Part shown: piece after piece, positions 13,380 to 26,700 of the stretch | Position numbering within the stretch: position 1 is the first letter of the stretch | Layout of the letters: each line of letters opens with the position of its first letter | Origin: Brachypodius melanocephalos | Lineage: Eukaryota; Chordata; Aves; Passeriformes; Pycnonotidae | Assembly: GCA_013398615.1 (NCBI GenBank) | Contig: VZSR01000598.1 | Location: forward strand, 1,115,281 to 1,179,280 | DNA length: 64,000 nt | Direction of reading: 5' to 3' | Position numbers and translations under genes: made by a program | Notes under the pieces: generated by a model | Seen by the model: the letters and a program-made list of their open reading frames with translations, nothing else | Told to the model about the DNA's origin: nothing | Databases searched by the model: none

Positions 13380-16300
13380 GCGCCCCAGGCTCTCCTCCCC
13401 TTCCACGGCCTGCCCACAGCCCCGGCCCGGTGCCACAGACAGCTGGCCAAGAGAGTCAGAATAGTCCTTCTCTCACATTTGTACACCTTTCGTTTGCAAA
13501 CCAATGATCCACACGAGCAGTGTTTAGTAAGTACATCTGTATATAATAAATACCTCCTTCTGTTTCCTTCTTCAGTCTGGAGGCATCCCTAAAAGTGCAG
13601 AATTTCTGCTGCTTCCTTCTGTCCTTTCAGTCAGAGTTGACAGGTGACAGTTTCACTGTGCTGCCAGTGCTGTACCCAGGACTGGCTCTGTCCCTTCTCA
13701 TGTGTTTTGTCATGACGTGACAGTGCACCTACATTTTTACAGCCAAACCTAAACAATGCTGGAATAGAGCACTGAGAAATTTCAGAGCAGCCAGTCTCAC
13801 ACCCCACCTGTGCACAGCACAATATCACTCCAAAGAGGATGAAGGGAAAAGCCTCCAGGAGCCTTCCAGCACAAGCTGAACTCTGCTGTCCTGAGCTCTG
13901 GTGGAACAAAGTTGTGATGTTCAGTAGCAAATACTTCATCAATGAAATTTTCTAGCCAACATCATCTGTTGCTCAAAACCCATAAAATCTTTTTATTCAA
14001 TTCATTTTGTTTCCACACCATGTAAGTTTCAGAATGAAAGTTATCTGGTGTTCTTCTAAAAAGTAATCTGGCTTCTGCTTTTGGGGTGTAAATTTATTCT
14101 ACGTATTTCACTGTCTGCCTACCAGAGGACACTGGGAAGCAAAGGAATTTGACCCACATACACAAATAACGTTATGTGCAGCACAACACAGATCTGGGCA
14201 GACACAGGGTTATTTTTCTTTTCCAGGAAAATCCTGGATCAGAATTAGTCACAAAGACACACTACCCTGGCAAGAGATCACTCCACACTCTCCAATGTGT
14301 GCTGCTGCTGAATCAACGGCGAGAGCACTCAGGGAGCTCCGGGCTGTGCTGGACACACAAACGCTGGATGTTTGCAGCCACGATGTGCCATGAAAGGTGT
14401 AAGTGCTGAAAGATGAGCAGCACACACTGCAGAGGGTTTCCAGCCTCACCAGACTTTCCCTAATGTTTCTAACTTCGACCACTGTGCAAAATTTCTTTTA
14501 CTGTTAGAAACAACTGCTTTCAAAACTGATGCATTTGCATTCACAAGCCCACAAAAGAGTAATTCAAAGCACTAAATATCAACAACTTAAAACTAAGAAT
14601 AAGTGCTGGGATTTTTTTCCCTGCTGTCTCGATGATTCCTCACACAGTGTCTTGAGTCCAGCGGTTGGGCTTTAAGAAAAACCAGAAATTGTCCAATGGC
14701 ATGTGACAAAATCATGCGAGTTGTTAGAAGTAGAGCCAGAGGGGTGGAAGAGACTGGTGAGTCAGCTTGTCACAGAAACATGTCTAGAGTTTAACTGGCT
14801 GTAAAACCCAACAAGGGCTATGTGTTCTGAGGCACCAGGCCAAAACATGCTCAAGAGCCTCCAGCTCCGGATGACAGAAGCTCTATCACGCAAACAAACT
14901 GGGGCAGTTTCACTGCTGCCACCTGGTATGCTTTTTGACCTGAGTTCTTTGATTTTATTTGTCCCAAGATACACAAACCCACTGTTTTTCACAAAACCCA
15001 AGGACAAAGCCTTGCTGACACCAAAATTGTCCCCCATGTTTCCAGCTGCTGCAGAGCAGTGCTGTCACCAGGTCTCAGTGCAGCAACTGGAGAGGGTAAT
15101 GGGAGAAGGCTGCTCATGCTTTGGACCTGCTGGATGAGCAGGACCCAGCAGCTCCTGGGCCACGGGAGCTCCTTTCCTCCCTGCTACTCTGCCTTAGCAG
15201 GATCTCACATTCTTGCATCTTGCTCCAGCGCTCATTCACAAGGCTGACACGTATGGCTGTACCCTGTGTGGCCCCTGCTAATTCATGACAACACTGGTGA
15301 CTGACAAGAGCTGGCACCTTCCCCATCAACACACACTCTGGGCCAGCATGAGCAGCAAATCTGTGGTCGAGGAGTCTCTCAAAGAAAATGCTGGAGTGAG
15401 TGCTTGTGGCTGCATTGTGCAAGCGCTGTTCAAGAGCCTTGGCTCCTGGGGTTGGAGTGTGTGATCTGACGTTAATATTAAAGTACAAATCTAATGCTCC
15501 AGCTAACGCAGCCAGCTGCTGCACGAGGCCAAGAGGAGAGTTTAGAGCAGAGAAGTCCCTGCAGCCCATTAGTTCTCTGGGAGGCAGCAGCCTGGTCCTT
15601 CCAGATGTGTGCCCTGGCTCAGCTCCACACATGGAGCACTGTGGGGTGGCAGGTCCTCGCACGCCAGACGTGTCACGCCCTGCTGGGAGCACTGCACTGC
15701 CCACCCTGCCATGCCCCGAGCTGGGGTGACACACCAGCCAGGTGCCACAGAGGCACAGCCAGAAACACCTCGGAACTGCCAGTGGGAAAAACAGGTCAAG
15801 CAAGAAAAGTGATATTTCTACATTTCTGTGTGTACAGATAATCAATAATTAGGCCTCTTGGTGTGTTATATATTACCCTCTCTGGTGTCACTGTCTGCCC
15901 CTAAAAGACCAATGTTTCCTGCTCTTCCTCTCTTTCCACAGAAAGCTGTAAGTGACATCTGTGCAGGTAGGGAACAAATTTTGTTCCACCGACTTCTGAC
16001 ACATCAAACCTGACAAATATACAAGAGATACAAGAGTAGCTAATGCTGTGTGCTCATTGCCTTTGTGCTACATCACCGCTAAGGAGCGTATAGAGGGGGC
16101 CAGTCCAGAGCAAAACTATTGTTTGCAATTGCCTTTTCCTTTTGACATTTTCATTGTACATTCTTTTAGGATTGTAAATCTCCTGCGATGTCTTTACAAC
16201 ACAGCTGCGAGGAGGCAACATCTAAAAAGCTGAGGAAGAAAATGTCCTGCCACCTGGGAGCAGCACTCTTCATCTCCCCAGTAACATTCAGGAGTCTTGG

Positions 16301-19300
16301 GCCGCTCTGGCTCTCTTCTCTTCCACTCTGATATTTTCAGTCAATGCACGCCTGCTTCTTTTTTTGTTCTTTCCTGAATTGCAGGTAGCTTTGAAAAAAC
16401 ACGCATGAACCAGCCCTGCCAGGTGAAAAATAAAGACTCCTGATTGCTATCATTATTATTATACCACTAGACATTTTATTAACACTAAAGTGTGACATTT
16501 CCCTCCAAAGAAAGGCCTTCTCCTGCCCTTCTGCATGGCTACTTTATTGAATCCAAACTCAGTTTCCGAGGATCCTCACCTGTTTAAACGCTGCTGTATT
16601 TCTGAAAGCAATTTAACCTTTCATCTTTTATGGATGGATCCTTTTTTAACAAAAATCCTATAGGGCCATTTTTCTCCTCATCTCCTTGTGATCTCAGCGA
16701 TATTACGTGATGTAGCTTTTGAAGAAGAAATGCCGAAACAGCAGCTTCACCACCTGCAGCTAATGCAGCAGGAAGACGGAAAAGGCAACCTGGAAAAATC
16801 CCTTTTCAACATTTCTCTCACAAGCTCCTGGTAAGAATCCCCCAAGCCGAGAATGTCTCTTGCATAGAAATGAAGGGCAAGAACTCAGGAAGGGAGAACA
16901 GCCTGGAGATTTGCCACTTTGTAAAACCCATCGGCTTGTTTTCCAGCCTCTCAATACATCGATGACTCAGACACCACCCAGCTTTAATTATTTATTTTTG
17001 GCAATGGCTGCGTGTTGTCCAAGGTAACGGGAACTCCTGGGATGAAGAACACAACCAGTGCCCAAGAGGTGCAGTGTTCGGAGACAGAAGAGTTTTCAAG
17101 GCATTGTTGGATGATTTTACTGCTTGCTTGCTCACACGGGACCCTTGGTTCAATAAAACACCAGACAAACTACAGACACCAGTACGTATTTTCCTCTGCT
17201 AAATCCTCTAATCCTGGTTCAGCCCAGAGCACTGGGAGAGATTCAGCCTCCCTCCATGCCCATACGTGTTTCTCCTTCTCCCTGCTCAGGTGTGTGCTCA
17301 CTGCCAGCCCAGCTGTCCCTGAGCCCATGCCCCGGGCAGGGATACACCCCGAGGCAGGGATATAGCCCGGGCAGGGATACAGCCCGGGGCCATGGAGCCA
17401 CGGGCAGGTCCCTTTCCCTGCCCTCATCCCCCTGGCACGGGCACTGAGTGCTGGGCAGAGCCCTCGGGGCTTTGCAAAGATCCCCAGCAGATGCCGAGCC
17501 CTCTCTGGGCTGCTTCCTTCCCTGCCCTCCCGGGACTGCCAGCACAGCCTGGCAGGTTGTCCTGCTCCTTCCCTGTCCCTTCCCTGTCCCTTTGCACAGC
17601 AAGTGCCAGTTTGTAGTTTTGAAGCTTTTGCTTCAGTAAAGCTTCCCCAGTCCCACCTGGGAACATCCTCTCGTTATGGAAGGTGTTACTGTGCCTTTCA
17701 CCCCCAAATGAAAGCCTGTGCAGCCTCACAGATGTGCCACCTCTAAACTGCAGTTAAAATCTACATTTATCTGTAATCTACTTTATAAAGCACATTAATA
17801 AAAGTAATTAAAGCCCCATAGCCAGAGCATCCACCAGCCAAAGAGACATCATTAAGATTCCCCGCACCTGAATAACAAGCAAGGAAAAACAACACGGGGA
17901 TTTAGAGTTCAACTTGCAAAAGATAACACCATGCATTAGAAGCGAATGAGCCTCCCAATGGGAGCAGCACTAGAGAATGGAAAGAAAATAAAGTAGGGCA
18001 GTGTGCCAAATTCAGGAGGTTTTAAAAAAATAAGCAGCACAGCCATCACAAAAGAATCCCCATTTCAGCCCAGCATGGGAGGAAGTATGAACTGAAACCC
18101 AACGAGGATTTCCATGTTACTGTCTTAATTTGTAAAGGCTTTGAAAAATAACACAATGCTGAGCTGGTCTTTCTTTTTTGGGAAGAGGGGAGAGGGTCAA
18201 AGGGAACTGTATTGGTTATCAAATAATGACAGAAAAAGCTATTCTCTCTGGCTCTCCTAAACTCCCGAGTGACTTGAAGGGACACAAAACACATCCAAAG
18301 AAACCCTCACATGGGAAGGCAAAGCAAAGCCTGCACCTTTCCCCAGCGTGCTGCTCTTGTGTGGCTGTGCCCGGGCCCCGTGCTGCGCTGACACACAGCA
18401 GCTGCTCCCAGAGGGACGGGGCCGCACCTTGAAACGGAGCCGGCCGCCTTTCCTCCCGCAGGAACACGGCCTCGAGCAGCTACAAAGCACAGAGCAGCGA
18501 TGGCACAGCAGACACGGAGCATTCAGAACCACTTCTGGCCGCTCACCACCACCAAGGGTTCGCACTTATCATTTCTGCTCCAAGCTGGAGGGAGTTTTTG
18601 CTCCTCACACCCGCAGGGATTGCACACGGAATCTTTTTGTCCATATTGTTGGGGGATGCCACATTCATCTCTTAACTTTTTCTTTGCCTCCTGTTTTCAA
18701 ACCTGTTCAGGGTCTTTGCTTTTCCCCATTCTTACTCTGACAATTTTAATTGTACAAACCTAGCTTTTCACCTTTTGTTGCTCCACAGATATAGGAGAAG
18801 GCAAAATGCAGGTAGAGCACCACAAAAGCAAAAGGCAGGTGAGCTTTGAAGGAAAAGGGATCTGGGAAAGGGACAAAAAGGAGCATAGAAATGGAGGGTT
18901 GATCTCTGTTGTACTCACAGCATGGAGTAAGCCAAGCAACAGCTACTGTACCTTAACTAGGCAACCGGTAGAAAATCAAACCTTCCCTGTGATCAATAGG
19001 ATAATGGTGAGAGTTTGATTAGCCTCAGAAAAATTACAATAAAGAGAGAATTTTTTCTCTCCATGGGTTGGGTGATTTCCCTGTGAAAGTTTTTACAAGA
19101 ATGAGGCTGCATATAATGCGTCTTGTTAACCCAAATTACATGCACTCGAATTCCCTCTCTTTCCCCAAAGAAATCAGAGAAGAAATCAGGCGTGAAATGG
19201 CATGTGGGTGGGGCTGAGCCGAGCCAACACCACTCTCATAATTAAACGAGACTCGCTGAGCCCCCACTCCTCAGAGCTTTTCAGTTCTTCTGCTGGGCTC

Positions 19301-19934
19301 TGCTCAGTGCCCACAAACACGGGGCTGTAGTGCTCGTGTGCAGGTTTTACACACTCTGTGCAGGCACGAGCAGCCTGGGGGGAACGGGGAGCCCCTGGCC
19401 CTCCTGCAGGCCAGGGCACCCTCAGCCCACCCTTCCTGCTGCAGGGGTTGAAGGCTGCAGGAGTTTTGCAGAGCCCTGGGCAGCCCCGGCCCAGCACACG
19501 GAGGTGTCACCGTGTGGGTGTGACACCCGAGAGGGCAGAGCCTCCCAGAGCCTCCCCATGCAGTGACACATCCAGAACTTCCCTTCGTGTTTCTCCTTGT
19601 CCAACGAGGCTGCAAAGGCCACTGTGGTTTGATAAGAGGCAATCCCAGGCTTTTCCAAAGAAATGGGGGCATTTTCACCCCTAGGAGGTTCTTGCAGAGC
19701 AGAGAGGGGCTGCACCCCATAGTCAAAACTCCCTGGGGAGCAAGGAATGGCCACCAGGAGCCACACCAGTGAGGCCGTGCTGTTCCTGTACCCCACAGCT
19801 CCCTGGGGGCTGTGCACTGAGCATTGGTGTGGGCTCGGTGTCAGGTGTGGTTTGAGCTGAAGAGGCCCCACACTGGCCCAGCACAGCCCTGTGACCCCTG
19901 CCCCACTGCTGCAGTGCACTGGAGTGGTGAGGTG
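13380..19934. other. Non-coding flank, nothing recognised
   Basis: No exon, RNA gene or clear mobile element apart from the short tandem repeat near 17.3 kb. Open frames are scattered and overlap on both strands. Confidence 0.5.
17330..17390. repeat. Short tandem repeat, 17-18 bp unit
   Basis: About three imperfect copies of CCCGGGCAGGGATACAG-type sequence. Too short to say more. Confidence 0.75.
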
Positions 19935-20030
19935 TCACCTGCTGAGCTGTCCCTGCCTGTGGCAGGGCATTGCAACCATGGACTTGGAAGTCCCTTCCAA
20001 CACAAACCATTCTGGGATTCTGTGATTATA
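19935..20030 (+). mobile_element. CR1 LINE 3' end, short copy
   Basis: Plus-strand text GGACTTGGAAGTCCCTTCCA followed by CATTCTGGGATTCTGTGATT matches the conserved CR1 3' end and its ATTCTRTG-type terminal repeats. Only about 100 bp is recognisable; more diverged CR1 may lie upstream. Confidence 0.8.
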
Positions 20031-20449
20031 GTTTGAACCACAGTCGGATGCACTTGGGAACTGTAATTCCCAATCCCTGGTATAAAATCCTAGGAATGGA
20101 CCCCCCGTTTCCCAGACAGCACAGAAAACAGTGTGTGAGGTTGCTACTATTACTAACAGTAATGGAACCCCTACTAATGTAAATATTACTGGTCTGCACA
20201 GTGTGGTGTCAGCAGGACTCTCTCTCTCTCAGTGATGGCCAGGGTCCTGAGCACACACAGCACGGAGCCCTCACAATCCACAAACACTCAACCAAATGCA
20301 GGAGGAAGGAGCACTTCAGCCCCACTCTCACAGCTGACAATGGAGCTGCCAGTAGAACTGAATGGCAAGTTGGATGTTTGGTTATGAAAAACAGGATGTT
20401 GTGACTCTTTGGCTTTGCCATATGTTCCCCCATGTAGGTGTAGAGAGCT

Positions 20450-20740
20450 GCCAGAGCTTCCAGGCCCGCGCTGCTCCGACTCTCTGGCGCTGCTGGTCCC
20501 TGGAGCCCGGCGAGTCCTCGGGGGCCCGTGTGTGTGTTTGTGCCGCTGCTGTGCCGTGCTGGCACCCTGCCTGCTGGGGCTCCTTCCCTCCCGCTGTCCC
20601 CGCTGCCGCCTTTGTCTGTGCCGGGGGAGCGCTGCCGGTGCCCTGGTGACGCAAGGCGAGGCTGCCGTGGCTGCAATAACGAGCGGGTAAGAAAAGCCCC
20701 GGGGGAGCGACGTGGGACAATGCACCCCCGGTGCTGCCTT
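20450..20740. promoter_or_regulatory. Small CpG-rich patch
   Basis: About 300 bp with raised G+C and frequent CpG, 9.8 kb short of the LHX2 3' UTR. No associated exon seen. Possibly a weak island or a GC-rich repeat remnant. Confidence 0.4.
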
Positions 20741-23700
20741 CCCCAGGGAGCAGCGACACCAACAAAGGAGCCCGAGGCACAGAGGAAAGCAGGTGGCACC
20801 GGGGAGGCGGCAGGTGGAAGCGAGACAGCGGCACACAAAAGATGAAAAGAGGAATGTAAGGAGAATACGAAGCTCGAAGAGATGCTCGATCTAGGCCAAG
20901 GGAACGCTGGAGAAGGAGCCGCATTTTAGGCCTTTGCAACAATAGGTTGTGAGAAGGTCTGCTTAAGAGAGGATCAGCTTGCCTCCTTGACTGGCAGCTG
21001 CTAAATGTGTCAGTAGCTCAAAAGGAGATGTTTTCAGTGCGTGCACCTCAGGCTGCCCCTGCTGATCTGCTGCCTCAGGTCAGGTATATTTTATACACTA
21101 TAAAACAGCAGAATTTCCAACAGTTCCTGAGAGTCTCCCCTCCTCAGCACTCATCAAAATGCACTCCTCATTCACAGTCTCCTTCTGACACTGGGAATAT
21201 CTCAACCCTTAGCAACAGGTGATGACAGGGCATGACATGTTGTATCAGTGTTTCACTCTCTAGAAGATTAAGATTGGATTTCTCCCACTTTTGCATTAAT
21301 GTCCTGTGAGATGCACAGGGCTCAGCTTGCAAGAAAAGTCTTGTGTTTCCCACACATGGATATGTGGCTGAGCTCTGCAACAACACGACTGACCTGTTGG
21401 TAATCCTTTCATGTCATAATTCAGACCTTTACTTGGGGTCGACGATGCAATGCTTTGACAATCCAGATGCCGTGCCAAGAACACAAAAACTCATTTTTCA
21501 TTCATGCCCCCTTAAAACAGCGGAGTTATGGTCTTGTGGAAAGCACATGCAAAGCTGCTTCTTTTAAGAGATATTTTGTACAATTAAGAGGTTGTGAGAT
21601 GACTCAGGGGTTCCCCAGCCAGCTCCACCTGCCTGGCTGGGGATCCCCCTGTGCCTGGGGCTGGGGGCTGTGGGCCAGGGGCAGCCACCACCTGGTAACA
21701 CAGCCTGGCTACTCCTCAGAGCTGGTCACCTGATAAACCCCCACAATATGTGCTGCAGACTACTGCTTTTAGTCTTGATCTGTGTCCAAAAGCAGCAAGG
21801 AGAACAAAGCAGGTGTTATTTAGGTATTTACTTCTTGTTCTTCCTATATGCTAAACGTTCCTAGAAACTGCTAGGAAGTCTGAACACCAACTTGGCTCCT
21901 GGTGCTGTGCCTCTGTGTAGAGGACTGTGAGCCCAAAGCAGGAGCTCTGGGAAAGACTATGTTCAGTAGCAGGAGAATCTGGAGATTTAGTGTTAATCCA
22001 AAGAAATGGCTGCAGCTGGGTCCCATCAGCCCATTTTTGGAAATGAATGGAACAGGTTTGGCACACAGGACCCAGCTGGGGGAGGTCTGTGTGTGTCCCA
22101 GCACAGTGGCTTTCCCAGAGAGGGGACAGCTCTGCACACACGTGCTGCATTCCCCAGCGCCACCGAGCCCATCCTGCAGAGCCCGGGCCTTGCAGTCTCC
22201 CCAGTGAATCCGTTAGCTGGATCATTAACAGTGATCAGCCATGCAAATGGCAAAAGAGTAACCAGTTATTAACAGAGGGCTCTTTTATTGTTTCTAAAAA
22301 TAGGCCTGTGCAATGAGGTGTGTTCTTGTTCTCTGTGCACACATAAAGAGAAACTGCAAAGCAATAAACGTTAGTATTTAAAAACACCCAACTTAAGAAG
22401 GGCACTTTCACTATAACTTTCCTCTTTATGGAGGAATAACAAAGGATCCCAAGCTGCTATGGTTCTACAGAGACTATAAAACGATTGTGAGTTTAACTGA
22501 ATCTTTCCTGGGTTTGAAGGTATAAGATTAGTGTCTGTCAAGGGAATTGACTTTGTTAATACTTGAGGTTCAGTCCAGCTGCATTTTCCCTGCATTTTAT
22601 GACATCTGGTTTTGTCACTTTCAACAGTTTGGTAATGCACCAAGATAAGAAACATACCCCAAATTAAACTCTGTTAAAGGAGAAATTGGGTTTAGAGCTT
22701 CCTGTTCCAGGCTCTGTAGTGTTGGAAACTCAGCAGCCAGAATCGTGTGGCACCCGTGCAGTAAGTGACATTTTCCTTGTCAATTATTCATATGTAACAA
22801 CAGATCTGCTGCTAAGTAAATACATTTAATGAAGAGAGCCAGCTTACAGCAGCAAAGAGCAGTTTGGGGTACAAAGGCAGCAAGTGCAATAGCTGGGTTT
22901 GTCTCTTTCACATTTATGACAGAGCACTTGGCAGTGCGAGAGAGCACACAGCCCTCTGACACTCCCACAGCTCTTCCCTTCCCGGAGCAGCCAGGGGAGG
23001 GTGGGACAGTCAGGTACTGCTGCACACACCAGAACCAGTTTTGTCCCTGACCTGTGCAGCAGGAGCCTGAAATCGTTCCTCAAACCAAAATCCTTCCTGG
23101 GGGCCAGAGGTGGCATCAGCTCTAACGCAGTGACTTCTTATCCTGGAATGCTGCACTCCTGACCTTCAGGCCCACTGTTCTTCCCAAACACTGTGCAGTG
23201 GGTTTTGTACAGAAATGGGTCTTTCTTTCACTTGTAAAACTCCTCAGACTTCACTTGTCTCTCAGGGAAGGGAGAGGACAGACTGCTCGTGCTGTCAGGC
23301 ATACCTGTGCTGGCTGTGCTCACTTTCCCACAGCCCTGCATCATAGGTCCCTGCTTTCCCATCTTCAGGTACCATACTTATGATCTAGTGCCTACTTCCT
23401 GGAAAACAGAGATCCCCTTCAGTACCTTCCAATCTGAATTCCTCTGAGTCCCTTGTGTGGGATTGATTTGTGCCTTCTCACACATCTTGCAAATCCCTGA
23501 AGGGAGGTGCAAGTTTCTGGTTTCTGTTCTCCAAAGTAACCTAACCCAGGCCCTCCTGTCCCTCCTGTTGTCAGCAGGGCCGGGTCAGCAGCAGTCAGGG
23601 CTCAGAGGTGACACTGGAGGTGCACACGTATGGTCACACTCATCTGCTGCAGGGACATTTTCTCATGGCCTCCCAAGGGAAGTGTAATGACTTCCACTTT

Positions 23701-26700
23701 GCCTTTTGCCTCACTTTGGCACTGTTCACTCAAGGACTTCAAAGCCCTTTCTCAAAATAACAGTGAGTAACCTCTGGCCAGCCTCCCTGTGCTGGCCACA
23801 GAGCGTCTGCGGTGGGAGCAGGAGGCAGGAGAGCTGCCCTGGCCTCTGCTCCAGCCAACAGGCAGAAAAAGAAAGAACAGAAATACCTGGAGTCCTGCCA
23901 GAAACACATTCTTCCCTCTAATGCCATCAGCTCCAGTATAATTCTAGAATTAAAATGGATTATATTTTTATGCAGATCTTGTAAAAGCAGCCAGCTTTTG
24001 GTCCATTCCAAGGCAGCTGATAATGATGATACCTGTGTGTAAGTGCTGCAACACACCTTGTGCTCCCAACACAGATCCCCAGGAGCTGGAGCTGTTCTGT
24101 GAGGAGAAAGTAGTCCTACAAATAGCTGCCAACGTCTCCTCTGAGGCTCCTGTTTTGTGCTGGAATAGCCAGAAGGGACTCGGGAGAATCCTGTCAGTGC
24201 CAGTGAGTGTTGGTGTGCACAATCTATAATCTCTGGGATAAAACAGAGAGATAGAAAAAGAGAGCATGGATACAAAACATGAGCAGGAATTGTCTGTATT
24301 CAGGGAGCTGAAGAGTAAAGAATAACAGAAAATAGCATTATACAGCTTTTAGATTAATTTAACTCAGATTCCTGAATTCCATACACACAATAGGGACAAA
24401 ACTGGAAAAGACATACAGAGAAATGAAGGCCACAAATGGCCCTTGTTACGTTAAAAAGCCTCTCAGAGCGTGGGTGGTTGGGCCTATTTCTGTAGCATGA
24501 GTGACACTGGCTGTGGTGTGACTTCTGTCACTCAGTGTGTTGGGTGAGGAGCCGGTGCCAGCAGGGATGAAATGGAGAAAGTCTGAGTCTGCATTGATAC
24601 AGGTGACTGAACAAGGTGGTAGGAACACCATGACTGATTCTTTAAAGCACAACATCAGCTCCAAAATGCACCAGCAGCTGGCAGGGCCCATCCCAAGGAC
24701 TCTCCTACAGCCCTGGCCAAGTGAAAGTGAGCCCTGCAGCCAGTGCTGGGGAGAAGAGCCTCCTTTCAAAGAGAAGCACAAGCTCCTGGCTATGAAACCT
24801 CTCCTCTCCCCAGTCCATGGCAGCTCACCCTTGTCTGCCAGCTTCTCAGAAATGATCAGATCATACAGGAACAAAAGTGGATACAGAGCTTTTGAGCTAC
24901 TTCTAAGGGATTTGTGCATGTGAACTAACAAAGGAGAGTCTGTGGTCAGCAGGGTTAAATCCACCAGACACAGCCTGTGCCCCAGCAGAAAGTGGGAAAG
25001 AGCTGAAACTGCCTGTCCGGGATAATCATAAAAGCAATGGTAAATAAAGTGTTCTTCTGCCTCAAAATGTTTCATAGGACCATTAACAAAGTCTCAGAAG
25101 GTCTGGGTTCAAGAGATGAGATATCTTGGGAGACTTGCTCCAAGCAATGATGTCTCTTTACCCTCTTATCTGTCTGTGGGTGACAGACCAGGCTCTCAAA
25201 AACTGCTCTTCCCCATATTCCCAGAATCTCTGCCCAGACTTGGGCGAGACTTGGCATCTGCTCCTTGCTCAATCACAGCCTGCAAAGCCATATTACAGAG
25301 TATCTCTTTTGTTAGTCTTCATTTCCAGAGGAAGGACAGCAGAAATGACTGATGAAACACAAGGAAATTTTGTGAGAAGGTAAAAGAAATATTTGGTGAA
25401 AATGCAGTTTCTGTAGGCTGGAGGTTGAACTCAGAAAAGAATACTTGGAACCTGTGCACTCTGATAAGAACATGAATATGTCTCTTGAACTCCTTCCTTC
25501 CTTCAGTCATCAAGGAGAGCTGGTAAGATCTGTGCCTGGAGAGCCACTGGGAGAATTTGGGCGTGAGCTCTGTTTAGGGCAGGATTCACCTCTGCTGTCT
25601 GCTACAGGCTCCAGCCAACACAAACAGTCGATGGGTTAGAGCTCCTTATCACTGATACCCTGTGTCAGACCAATACACCCATGGAAAATCAATACCCTCT
25701 TCTAGGAACACTGAATTACCAAAGCCTGAGGATCTTCTCCCTGGGTTTGAGTAGGAACCAAGGAACCTTATATCCACAGTAATTACTGTGCCATGGTTGG
25801 ATAACAGCCTTGGTAGTTTTGTGTCACTGCAAGAAAAATCCGTGGTTATTTCAGCGTTTGCAGAGCTGCAGATCCATTGTGGCTTTCCAGCACTAATCAC
25901 CCTGGGATGTGGATGCACTGGAGGGAGGCATCACTGAGATTATCAATTAAAACAGGTCACCACAGAGTGAAGTCACGCTTTCCAAATATTTGTCTCCCTC
26001 TTGTTTTGGCTGCTTTTTCTACCCCCCATAGCTACTGGGCTAAACTATGCAGAGGAAAGAGCAGATTTCTTTCTTTAACAAAAAGCTTAATTATTTCCTT
26101 TTTTCTAGATGTTGTTGCAAAAGTGTAACTTCTTGTTAAGTGCTGAATTCTACAATGTAATAAATTGATAAAATGGCATGTAAACAAGCTGTGTAAATAT
26201 ATGTGCAGAGCCATGCCTTTACAGGGCAAAGAAGAACTTGCACAGAAGTGGTTTTCTCCAGAAATAATAATTTGTACAGTGTTATTGCATTAGTACAATA
26301 AATGATACTGCAAGGTCTGAATTTACTGACAGCAGGTTGTGTATTTTAAGTACTATATTTTGCTCAAATTTAAACCCCAAAATATTTACTGGCCTTAGTT
26401 GCTACAAAAATCCAGTTATTAGGCCAGAAAGAGCTGCTAGGATCATACTAATCTGAGCAGAAACCCATTAAATGCCCAGTGCATCTTTTTACCCAGTCCT
26501 TGAGAAAAGGAATTGTCAAATTGATAAATGCCGCTCACGGCCCTGGTGCAGCTCAGCTCTGATTTTCCTGGGTGGAATGGTTGTATGGAGAACCTGTTTA
26601 ATGAGTCTGGAAGGTTGGAGGAGAGTACAATTGCAGCAGAAATGGCAGTAATACAAATTTCTATCTATTAGGCCTGTCAGTATTTGCTGCTTCAGTGGAA

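Noticed and set aside
12906..13592. 228-codon plus-strand open frame
   Set aside because: Its openness is largely explained by the 15-bp minisatellite, which keeps all frames without stops open.
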